A stretch of 9,694 bases of DNA from Spirochaetia bacterium (GCA_025997495.1 BNUR01000114.1:1-9694), one strand, 5' to 3'; numbered from the stretch's first letter, positions 1-6,059 are shown. A program made the numbers and translations. Notes: generated by a model not told the origin, from the letters alone.

Positions 1-627
1 GACGGTAAAATTGCAACAAACAAACATGTGGCGTATCCGTGGGCTTATGATACCGGATATATGGCTACAATAAAAGAGTATGAGCAAAAAAGACTGGCAG
101 GCAATTCACAAACCAGACATTTGGCGGGTGATGTTAAAGTCGAAGGGAAATTAGTTTATATTGGCTGCTTCCTGAACGATACCCATGTTTCAGGTATGCA
201 GGATTTAATTAATTGTACTCCCCTTAAAGCAGGCGCTACAAATGATGTAGATGTGGCGATTATACAAATTAATACAAAAACACTGCCTGCAGGAGTGGAA
301 AGGATTGTTGATTTGAATCAGGCCGCCGTTACCGATGATGCGCTTGTTATCGGTGCATCGGTATATACTATAGGATTCCCCGCAGGATTTGATATAGCGC
401 AGACGGCACAAGGCTTGGAAGCGAACAATCAGGATGGAAAAATCACCCAAATAAGAGGGGATGTTGAATTTGGACACAATATAGCGATTCAACATGGTGC
501 AAGCGGCTCCCCTGTCTTTAATCAATACGGGCAATTAGTTGGCGTTATCAACGCCGGATTTCTTGGCATTGGTGATAGTTACAACATGGCTATAAAAGCA
601 AAATACGCCGTAGAATTGGCGAAATAA
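1..627 (+). CDS. Trypsin-like (HtrA/S1-type) serine protease, 5' end outside window
   Basis: This is the C-terminal 208 residues of a chymotrypsin-fold serine protease. The frame is open to the first base of the window, so the GTG at 28 is not the true start. The visible catalytic triad is His in TNKHV (codon 25-27), Asp in NDVDVAII (codon 250-252) and Ser in HGASGSPVF (codon 502-504, equivalent to GDSGGP). All three are intact, so the enzyme should be active. The VYTIGFPAG strand and the VGVINAGF strand after the Ser are typical of the second barrel of this fold. No PDZ domain follows; the protein ends about 50 residues after the Ser. Any signal peptide or membrane anchor would lie outside the window, so location is unknown. 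It is the first visible gene of an operon with FHA, PP2C and kinase genes (28-base gap to the next start), which suggests it is controlled by, or feeds, phosphothreonine signalling. That link is inference. Confidence 0.85.
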   Translation, partial: DGKIATNKHVAYPWAYDTGYMATIKEYEQKRLAGNSQTRHLAGDVKVEGKLVYIGCFLNDTHVSGMQDLINCTPLKAGATNDVDVAIIQINTKTLPAGVERIVDLNQAAVTDDALVIGASVYTIGFPAGFDIAQTAQGLEANNQDGKITQIRGDVEFGHNIAIQHGASGSPVFNQYGQLVGVINAGFLGIGDSYNMAIKAKYAVELAK

Positions 628-655
628 TGCAGCATGAACCATAAGGAGGTTTGTC

Positions 656-1249
656 ATGGCAAAGAAACAATGCAGTAGGGGTCATATTTACGATTCCGCC
701 ATTTATGGGGATAATTGCCCATTTTGTCCTTCATCGGGCGGCGGCAGCGGAACGGTAATCGCCGGGGGGAACACCGGAGGAGATTTTGGCGGAGAAACAG
801 AGGTGAGTTCGGAAGCGCGAACCCAGGTAGCCGGAACACAGGCTCCGGGCCCAACTATTCCTATGGATTCAGGCGGCGGCCGAACTATTATCCGTCCGGC
901 AGGGGGAGGAACACCCGCAGCTTCGGGTAAAAAACTGGTAGGGATATTGGTAACATACAGCCAAAGTCCCAATGGGCAGGTTTTTAGTATTTTTGAAGGC
1001 AAAAATTTTATCGGGAGAGATATGCCGGTTGATATATGTATCCCTGATAGAGAAATGTCCGGGAAACATCTTTCTATTTTGTATCGTAGTGCGGATGGCC
1101 GTTTTAAATTCAAAGATGAACAATCAAGCAACGGTACGTATCTAAACGAAATTTTAACCGATGAAGGTGAGTTAACTACCTTTGATATTATCCGAATCGG
1201 CGCGACCCGGTTAATATTTATTGCAATACCGCAATTACCGCAAGTCTAA
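656..1249 (+). CDS. Zinc-ribbon / Thr-rich linker / FHA domain protein
   Basis: A 197-residue predicted cytoplasmic phosphothreonine reader. Residues 6-24 form a short zinc-ribbon-like knuckle (C6-x3-H10 and C21-P-F-C24). Residues 28-90 are a Gly/Pro/Thr-rich disordered linker in which Thr is repeatedly followed by hydrophobic residues (T33-VI, T48-EV, T56-QV, T67-IP, T77-II). Residues about 105-190 are an FHA domain with the ligand-binding signature: G120-R121, S135-x-x-H138 and SSNGT at 157-161. FHA domains bind phosphothreonine, so this is probably the adaptor and perhaps also a substrate of the kinase encoded at 2577-4109; the linker threonines are candidate acceptor sites (inference, by analogy with GarA/OdhI-type FHA proteins). 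The ATG at 656 is preceded by AAGGAGG at 643-649, a near-perfect ribosome site that fixes the start. There is no signal peptide or membrane segment. Confidence 0.85.
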   Translation: MAKKQCSRGHIYDSAIYGDNCPFCPSSGGGSGTVIAGGNTGGDFGGETEVSSEARTQVAGTQAPGPTIPMDSGGGRTIIRPAGGGTPAASGKKLVGILVTYSQSPNGQVFSIFEGKNFIGRDMPVDICIPDREMSGKHLSILYRSADGRFKFKDEQSSNGTYLNEILTDEGELTTFDIIRIGATRLIFIAIPQLPQV

Positions 1250-1264
1250 CAGGGGAAGTAAAAC

Positions 1265-2554
1265 ATGGAATCTATTTTTGAATCCTGCTTAATCGGCAAA
1301 TATTCGGACACCGGCAGGGTGCGCAAGGCAAACGAAGACAGCATGGATGTATTTGATGCTGCCGGTATGAAAGTATTTGTTGTGTGCGATGGCATGGGCG
1401 GGCATGTAGGCGGCCAAGTCGCTTCTCAAACCGCCATTGCCGCCATCAAGCAATTCATGTTGAACCATGTGTTTACCGATCCCCGCGAAGCCATTACTAA
1501 CGCGATTATTGCCGCAAATGACGCTATAATACAGCGGGCGCAGGCTCAACCGGAACTGAACGGCATGGGGTCTACCTGCGTTATGCTTGTCGTTACCAGT
1601 GACGGCAAAGTGTATTATGGGCATATTGGCGACAGTAGAATCTATATTGTGGCTAACCATCAGATACGGCAGTTGACGAAAGACCATTCATTTGTGCAGA
1701 CCCTGGTAGATGCCGGGGAAATCAGCAAGGATCAGGCGGAGCATCATCCCCGTAAAAACGAAATAACCAATGCCCTGGGTTTGCCGGAAATGCAGCCGCC
1801 TACCTTGTGTAACGAGCCTATTGAACCGGAAGCCGGTAACTGTTTTCTGCTCTGCTCGGACGGCCTTTCGGGAATGGTCGATGACCGGCACATGGAACGT
1901 GTGGTAAGCAAACACGAGATTAATATTCAACAACGCGCAAAGAAGCTGGTACAAATGGCCAATGAAGCGGGTGGTAAAGACAATATTACCGTTGAGTTGG
2001 TTGAATTCGCCGTATCGACCAGGAATGGGGGCGTTCAGAATAAAGAATCAAACAAGAAAGTATTTCTTTCGATTGGAGTATCGGTCATTGTTATTTTGGC
2101 AGTACTGGTCACCGCTTATTTTTTCGTTTTCAGGAAGATTGGTACGGATAAAAATGAAGCGCCCGAAACAGTTAAAGTTGAGCGTACCGCTCAGGATGAA
2201 ACAATTCAAGTTTTGTACATGAAAGGAGTAGTTGAAACAATTGTCAAGGGCATAATTCCTGAAAATGAAATAATTCTCACCCATGGTGTTACTGAAGGTA
2301 AAAAATATATAAAGACACTGGAACCAGGTGAGACATCTATCAGTATACAGTGGAGGGATGAAGCTTTCCTTGATACGGATTTAAGTGAAGTGGCAATAAC
2401 GATTTTATTAACGACAAACGAAAAAAGGGAATATACCCGGCACTTAAAAGTAACAATAAACAACGATCCGCCTGTGGAAGCCCCTGAAAATGAAGTGGAT
2501 CAGGGTGAACCCGGAGTGTTTCAACCCAGCGGTGGTTTAAAACCAGGTCAATGA
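1265..2554 (+). CDS. PP2C-family Ser/Thr phosphatase, membrane-anchored with extracytoplasmic domain
   Basis: A 429-residue protein that should remove phosphate from Ser/Thr residues phosphorylated by the neighbouring kinase. Residues 1-250 are a complete PPM/PP2C domain: R20-x-x-N23-E24-D25, D42-GMGGH, GST at 102-104, GDSR at 122-125, TKDHS at 138-142, SDG at 198-200 and D239-NIT, so the metal-binding Asp residues are present. A charged linker is followed by one membrane segment at about 266-288 and a 140-residue C-terminal part predicted to lie outside the cytoplasm. That part is rich in beta-type alternation and acidic at its end; I do not recognise its family. The order (phosphatase, one membrane span, outer domain) is that of mycobacterial PstP rather than the soluble Stp1/PrpC type. 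The start has an AGGGGAAG ribosome site at 1251-1258. Gaps of 15 and 22 bases to its neighbours imply cotranscription. Confidence 0.93.
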   Translation: MESIFESCLIGKYSDTGRVRKANEDSMDVFDAAGMKVFVVCDGMGGHVGGQVASQTAIAAIKQFMLNHVFTDPREAITNAIIAANDAIIQRAQAQPELNGMGSTCVMLVVTSDGKVYYGHIGDSRIYIVANHQIRQLTKDHSFVQTLVDAGEISKDQAEHHPRKNEITNALGLPEMQPPTLCNEPIEPEAGNCFLLCSDGLSGMVDDRHMERVVSKHEINIQQRAKKLVQMANEAGGKDNITVELVEFAVSTRNGGVQNKESNKKVFLSIGVSVIVILAVLVTAYFFVFRKIGTDKNEAPETVKVERTAQDETIQVLYMKGVVETIVKGIIPENEIILTHGVTEGKKYIKTLEPGETSISIQWRDEAFLDTDLSEVAITILLTTNEKREYTRHLKVTINNDPPVEAPENEVDQGEPGVFQPSGGLKPGQ

Positions 2555-2576
2555 GACGTTAAAGGGGAAATGAAAC

Positions 2577-4109
2577 ATGCAAATTTCTATATATAACGTC
2601 CAGGACAAGCCCTTAGGCCAAGGCGGTATGGGGAAAGTATACCTCGGAACAGATAGTAAAGGCAATTTGGTTGCCATAAAAGAGATGCTTGCCGAGTTTG
2701 TAACCGACAGCGATTTACGCGCCCGCTTTCATCAGGAAGTAAAGATATCAAGCCAGATGGAACATCCATCCATTGTAAAAATGTATGCTTCATTTGAAGA
2801 GGCGGGGAATCTCTATTTGGTGATGGAGTATGTAGAAGGCGAAACTATCGAACAATATGTCAGACAGCGGGGCGCCATTGATGAAAGTGAAGCTATCCGT
2901 CTGATGTGCGAAACGCTTTCGGCGTTAGGGTATGCTCATCAAAAGGGTTTCGTTCACCGGGATATTAAGCCCAGCAATATCATGATTCGTCCCAATGGCT
3001 CTGTTTGTTTATTGGATTTTGGTATCGCAAAGGACATGAACAGTAATGGACTTACGGTTGGACAAGTTACCATCGGTACGGATGGGTATATGAGCCCCGA
3101 ACAAGCAGGAGGGTATAATATAGACCACCGTTCGGATATTTATTCTTTAGGGTGCGTTTTATTCTATATGCTTACCGGCCATCATGCAATAGAAAAACGG
3201 TCAAATGATCTGGAAACCCGGATGGCTATTATTCAAAATGATTTCCCGCAGGCCCTAGACTATAATCCCAATGTGTCTGCAAAAACCCAAAAAATATTAA
3301 ATAAAGCGACCCACAAAAATATGCAGCAAAGGTTTTCATCGTGCAGGGAATTTGAACTGGAATTAAACGGAGGAAAAACAATGGCGGCAAATAATAATGA
3401 CAGTATTTCTATTGGACGGGAAAACTGCGATATTAATGTATCCCACCAAAAAGTAAGCCGACACCATGCCGATATAAAGATTGTTGTACAATCCGGGCAT
3501 ACTAAATACCTGTTCCAAGACCGAAGCTCCAACGGTACTATGATTGACGGAAGGAAAATTCATAATGGGGAAATTGAAATTGTCCCGCAAAATCATCCCG
3601 TAATTCTGCTGGCCGGAGCCGCTGAATTAAGATGGGATGCCGTAGAAGAAGCATTACGGAAAAGAGGAGTACACGACAGCTCCACGCAAATGGCCGGTAT
3701 TTCTTCAATTCCTACCAACCCGCCGGTGTACCAGCAAGCGGCGCCTATTCAGGCGAATCCGCCGCAATCACCGCCTGTCAGAGCGCGGCATGGATTTACT
3801 TCTTTTTGGCTATGGTTCTGCCTTCTAGTGAATTTGGGAGTTGGCATTTATTATTTATATTGGGGAATTTTTGCAACCGGTGGCCTTGGAATAGGAACTG
3901 CTATAGCAATTATTATGATTTTATGCTGGAAAAAGTGGGGCTTTTGGGCGCTTATAGGGATAGAAGTCCTCATGGTATTTTCTGTCAGTGAATATCCGGA
4001 TCTAATGGGCGGAACAATTGCCTCGGCGGCTATCAGTGTTGCAATAATATTTGGGGTATTGCATCTGCGCAATGCTTATGGGGTAAATTCCTGGGAACAA
4101 TTGAAATAA
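2577..4109 (+). CDS. Eukaryote-like Ser/Thr protein kinase with FHA domain and C-terminal membrane segments
   Basis: A 510-residue membrane kinase. Residues 10-262 are a complete Hanks-type kinase domain of the bacterial PknB group: Gly loop G14-QGGMG19, Lys35 in VAIKE, helix C Glu54, H127-RDIKPSN catalytic loop, D147-FG, activation-loop Thr160/165/168 before YMSPEQ, and DIYSLG at 187-192. All catalytic residues are intact. Residues 275-350 are an FHA domain (G280-R281, S294-RHH, SSNGT at 317-321), so the kinase can itself read phosphothreonine, perhaps its own. A Pro/Gln-rich linker (about 375-404) leads to four predicted membrane segments near 408-428, 431-449, 454-470 and 479-496. There is no PASTA or other large outer sensor. 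AAAGGGGAAA at 2561-2570 supports the start, which sits just before the Gly loop. It is the last gene of the signalling operon; an SH3-like fragment overlaps its 3' end in another frame. Confidence 0.94.
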   Translation: MQISIYNVQDKPLGQGGMGKVYLGTDSKGNLVAIKEMLAEFVTDSDLRARFHQEVKISSQMEHPSIVKMYASFEEAGNLYLVMEYVEGETIEQYVRQRGAIDESEAIRLMCETLSALGYAHQKGFVHRDIKPSNIMIRPNGSVCLLDFGIAKDMNSNGLTVGQVTIGTDGYMSPEQAGGYNIDHRSDIYSLGCVLFYMLTGHHAIEKRSNDLETRMAIIQNDFPQALDYNPNVSAKTQKILNKATHKNMQQRFSSCREFELELNGGKTMAANNNDSISIGRENCDINVSHQKVSRHHADIKIVVQSGHTKYLFQDRSSNGTMIDGRKIHNGEIEIVPQNHPVILLAGAAELRWDAVEEALRKRGVHDSSTQMAGISSIPTNPPVYQQAAPIQANPPQSPPVRARHGFTSFWLWFCLLVNLGVGIYYLYWGIFATGGLGIGTAIAIIMILCWKKWGFWALIGIEVLMVFSVSEYPDLMGGTIASAAISVAIIFGVLHLRNAYGVNSWEQLK

Positions 4110-4117
4110 ACAAAGGC

Positions 4118-4285
4118 TATCGGTTTGTCTTTGGTTCACTCAGCTATGGCTCTTTAGTACAAGTTTTGGAGACTAGTGGTGAACCGTTTGTTGATGAAGA
4201 TGGTTACCGGGGGAGATGGACTTTCGTGCGTACACAAGACGGTCAAACCGGTTGGTGTTTTGGCGCATATTTGAAAGGGTTATGA
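4118..4285 (+). pseudogene. C-terminal fragment of a bacterial SH3-like domain protein (gene remnant)
   Basis: Read in the frame starting at 4118, this stretch encodes about 55 residues ending with TGA at 4283-4285. Segments such as YGSLVQVLETSG, GRWTFVRTQDGQTGW and CFGAYLKGL have the pattern of the last strands of a bacterial SH3 (SH3b) domain, where a 'W-x-x-V-x-x-x-D-G-x-x-G-W' strand pair is followed by a short C-terminal helix. The frame is open back to 3992, inside the kinase gene, in the -1 frame relative to the kinase. It has no ATG or GTG, only a TTG in the middle of the domain, and no ribosome site. It is therefore most likely the tail of a lost gene, or a C-terminal domain cut off from a longer protein by a deletion or frameshift. 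SH3b modules usually occur in exported proteins. The match is by eye. Confidence 0.6.
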
Positions 4286-4331
4286 TTTATTATGGGTAAC
4301 GCAAAGGCGTCTGTCACCAAATCCGTAGGGA

Positions 4332-4351
4332 GTTATGTGCAATAAAACCCT
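4332..4351 (+). repeat. Left copy of 20-bp inverted repeat
   Basis: The sequence GTTATGTGCAATAAAACCCT is the reverse complement of 4941-4960 except for one base (A here, G in the other copy read in the same direction). Similarity stops at both ends of the 20 bases. It lies 20 bases upstream of the -35 box of the secreted-protein gene. Confidence 0.75.
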
Positions 4352-4371
4352 AATTTTTTGGGAAAAAGGTA

Positions 4372-4400
4372 TTGACAAAAATATTCTAGTATGATAGTGT
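4372..4400 (+). promoter_or_regulatory. Sigma-70-type promoter for the small secreted-protein gene
   Basis: A perfect -35 box TTGACA (4372-4377) is followed after 17 bases by TAGTGT (4395-4400). GATAGT at 4393-4398, 15 bases from the -35, is an alternative -10 with better composition but short spacing. The area is A+T-rich. Transcription would start near 4407 and give a leader of about 75 bases. The -35 is convincing; the -10 is weak. Confidence 0.5.
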
Positions 4401-4420
4401 TAAAAATGCATGGTTTCCAT

Positions 4421-4452
4421 TTGGGTTCCAAAATATTTATATATAAACCCAA
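4421..4452 (+). promoter_or_regulatory. Possible hairpin in the leader of the secreted-protein mRNA
   Basis: TTGGGTT (4421-4427) can pair with AACCCAA (4446-4452), with an A+T-rich 18-base loop. The hairpin would sit in the predicted leader and end 13 bases before the ribosome site AAAGGAG (4466-4472). It could protect the mRNA or affect initiation. No riboswitch class is recognisable, and a 7-base stem is modest evidence. Confidence 0.25.
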
Positions 4453-4481
4453 TAATATATTAGACAAAGGAGAAATTTGTT

Positions 4482-4904
4482 ATGAAAAGGATTGTAATTT
4501 CTGTCGTTCTATTCAGCATATCTTTAACGATTTATGCTCAAAATGGATTTGAGGTTGTTTCTAAAGAGTATACTGGAAATTATACTAATCATCAGTTTTT
4601 ATCTGAGGTGGCTGATGTTAATACAGTAAGGGCTACATTTCAACAAAATGCGGGTAGAAATATAGTCATCGATAAATTTTTTCAGATTGCTGACGATGAC
4701 GAAGATGCTGAGGATGTTAGAATGGTAAATTGGGTAATAAATAATGAATTACCAGTCAGTCCCAATGATGGCGATTGCTTCCTGGTTGAAGTAGTGAGAG
4801 GCCAGGATAACAATAGTGTTGATGGATGGGATGTTCTTGTACGATATAGTAGTAGAAATGGTTGGCTTTATATTTTGTATTATTTTTCTATTCATTCACG
4901 ATAA
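4482..4904 (+). CDS. Small secreted protein of unknown function
   Basis: A 140-residue protein with a clear Sec signal peptide: MKR at the N-terminus, a hydrophobic core to about residue 16, and a probable signal peptidase I site after IYA (residue 19, before QNGF). There is no lipobox Cys. The mature part of about 121 residues is acidic in the middle (DDDEDAED around 71-78) and rich in Val/Asn/Tyr, with alternating beta-type segments and an aromatic C-terminus (WLYILYYF). I do not recognise a family. The start is fixed by AAAGGAG at 4466-4472 and a TTGACA promoter upstream. The gene stands alone between two inverted repeats and is visibly richer in A+T than the kinase operon and the minus-strand operon, which suggests acquisition by transfer. 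It should act in the periplasm or outside the cell; nothing more can be said. Confidence 0.7.
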   Translation: MKRIVISVVLFSISLTIYAQNGFEVVSKEYTGNYTNHQFLSEVADVNTVRATFQQNAGRNIVIDKFFQIADDDEDAEDVRMVNWVINNELPVSPNDGDCFLVEVVRGQDNNSVDGWDVLVRYSSRNGWLYILYYFSIHSR

Positions 4905-4910
4905 AATAAG

Positions 4911-4983
4911 CCCAATCATGTCGATATAGATGTTATGTAAAGGGTTTTACTGCACATAACCTTGGCCCCCGGCGATGATTGGG
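4911..4983. repeat. Nested inverted repeats (two-stem structure) in the convergent gap
   Basis: Outer arms CCCAATCAT (4911-4919) and ATGATTGGG (4975-4983) are perfect 9-base complements. Inside them GTTATGT (4932-4938) and ACATAAC (4954-4960) are perfect 7-base complements, separated from the outer arms by 12 and 14 bases. The whole can fold as one long two-stem hairpin starting seven bases past the stop of the secreted-protein gene. The inner right arm is also the end of the 20-base inverted repeat. No U-run follows, so it is not a standard terminator. Confidence 0.55.
4941..4960 (-). repeat. Right copy of 20-bp inverted repeat
   Basis: AGGGTTTTACTGCACATAAC is the reverse complement of 4332-4351 with one mismatch. 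Together the two copies flank the secreted-protein gene and its promoter. The outermost seven bases also pair with GTTATGT at 4932-4938 just inside, making the right end partly palindromic, which the left end is not. Confidence 0.75.
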
Positions 4984-5039
4984 GGCAACTGCTGCCCTGG
5001 AACATCACCCTCATTCTTTCTTTAATGACTCCTTATCCA

Positions 5040-6059
5040 TTACTCCCCTTTCACCCATTCCGCCACCCGCCGCACCTCCGCATTCGGATCCCCGCAGGCC
5101 TTCTCAATATACGCGGCATAACTTTCCTGATACCCGTTCCGCATGGCGTTGAGCGCATTGATCTTCCACCGGTACACTTTATCCTTCCCGATATACCAGA
5201 ACTTTTTCGCCATCACATTCTCTAAGAACCCGTAATCCATTTCAATGATCTTCTCCAGGGAAATGCGTTCCCCCAATGCTTCCAGGCCGGGAAAGGTTTC
5301 ATCCTCAGTCCATTTGCCCTTGTTAAAGGGGCACACATCCTGGCAGGCATCACAGCCGAAGATCCATCCGCCAATTTCTTTATTGTACGGCTCGTTAGGT
5401 ATATCCCATCCATCCCATGTGGTGAGGCAGGACACGCAGGTGAGGCGGTTCATGGCGTAGGGTTCCGCCAGAGACTTGGTGGGACAGGCCTCGATACAAA
5501 GGCTGCAATTTTTCGGGCAGGTTTTTTGCGCATCGGTATGTTTTAGTTCCAGTTCCCGGTCAATCAGCCAGGCTTCCATGTGCACCCAGGAGCCGCCCTT
5601 GGGTGTATAGAAGAAATTGTTTTGCCTGACTGTGCCCAGCCCTGTTTTAATGGCCGCCCATCTGAGGGCGGTGATGCCGAACTTTCGTTCCGTGGCGGTT
5701 TGCAGGCCGGCCTCTTGCAGGTAGTTCTCGAAGGCCCTACTGGCATGGTAGTCCGGGGAGGCCTCATCGGTGCGGCTGTCAGTCAGGTAGTACTTGGCGA
5801 TACGGCCCTGGAGGTGCGGGGGGATGCGGTATTTACCGTAGCGGCTTATGCAGATGACGATAGATTTTGCCCAGGGGAAGCGTTTGGTAAGGTTGGCAAA
5901 GTTGTAGAGCCCGCCGGTTTTCTCCCTGGTCTCGGGGAAACGCTTGACCCGCTCGTCCAGCTTTTCCGTATAATCATCAACCTCGGCTATAGGGATGATG
6001 CCGCAGTTTTCGTACCCCAGTTCCAGCGCCTTGTTCCTGATAGATTCCGCTTCGGTCAT
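5040..6059 (-). CDS. QueG-like protein with two [4Fe-4S] sites (epoxyqueuosine reductase family or paralogue)
   Basis: A 339-residue cytoplasmic protein with the overall layout of epoxyqueuosine reductase QueG: an N-terminal cofactor domain (about 1-175), a ferredoxin-like part with C181-x3-C185-x2-C188-x3-C192-P, C208-x2-C211 and C236-x2-C239-x3-C243-P (enough Cys for two [4Fe-4S] clusters), and a C-terminal HEAT-like repeat (about 295-337). QueG reduces epoxyqueuosine to queuosine in tRNA with cobalamin. However, where QueG has a D-[ST]-x-P-x-x-E-[KR] motif with the catalytic Asp, followed by GLGWxGK, this protein reads KFGITALR and GLGTVRQNN (about 126-148). By eye it therefore looks like a paralogue with a different substrate rather than a certain QueG. 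The ATG at 6059 has AGGAGG upstream (complement of 6066-6071) and lies 21 bases after ddl, so the two are cotranscribed. No other queuosine gene is in the window. Confidence 0.8.
   Translation of the reverse strand: MTEAESIRNKALELGYENCGIIPIAEVDDYTEKLDERVKRFPETREKTGGLYNFANLTKRFPWAKSIVICISRYGKYRIPPHLQGRIAKYYLTDSRTDEASPDYHASRAFENYLQEAGLQTATERKFGITALRWAAIKTGLGTVRQNNFFYTPKGGSWVHMEAWLIDRELELKHTDAQKTCPKNCSLCIEACPTKSLAEPYAMNRLTCVSCLTTWDGWDIPNEPYNKEIGGWIFGCDACQDVCPFNKGKWTEDETFPGLEALGERISLEKIIEMDYGFLENVMAKKFWYIGKDKVYRWKINALNAMRNGYQESYAAYIEKACGDPNAEVRRVAEWVKGE

Larger units (their letters stand above)
4332..4960. mobile_element. Candidate 629-bp cassette bounded by 20-bp inverted repeats
   Basis: Two copies of a 20-base sequence face each other at 4332-4351 and 4941-4960 and agree at 19 of 20 positions. 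Between them are one promoter, one leader and one complete small gene, all clearly more A+T-rich than the flanking genes. This is the layout of a short non-autonomous mobile cassette (a MITE-like unit with a passenger gene) or of an invertible segment. I see no transposase, integrase or invertase in the window and no convincing target-site duplication outside the repeats (left flank GTAGGGA, right flank CTTGGCC), so mobility is inference. The left end is 46 bases past the SH3 remnant stop; the right end lies in the convergent gap before the QueG-like gene. Confidence 0.35.

Noticed and set aside
28..30. GTG at 28 as the start of the protease gene.
   Set aside because: It would follow the catalytic His codon (25-27), and the frame is open to the window edge with the conserved TNKHV motif.
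3632..3991. Plus-strand 119-codon frame inside the kinase gene.
   Set aside because: It overlaps the kinase FHA and membrane regions out of frame, and its translation has no recognisable features. Only the later part of the same frame, past 3992, carries the SH3 remnant.
3992..4109. Programmed -1 frameshift fusing the kinase to the SH3-like domain.
   Set aside because: No slippery heptamer in the correct phase and no obvious downstream stimulatory structure were seen; a remnant is the simpler reading.
4287..4340. Possible integron attC site: GTTATGT at 4332 resembles the GTTRRRY core, with GGGTAAC upstream.
   Set aside because: GTTATGT and GGGTAAC each break the core consensus, the inner arms between them are not complementary, and at the other end of the cassette the boxes are in the wrong order (GTT box before AAC box on both strands). 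No integrase is present.
4961..4997. Rho-independent terminator between the convergent genes (GCCCCC 4965-4970 with GGGGGC 4981-4986; GGGCA 4983-4987 with TGCCC 4993-4997).
   Set aside because: Short GC-rich stems do form and compete with each other, but neither strand has a T-run after them.
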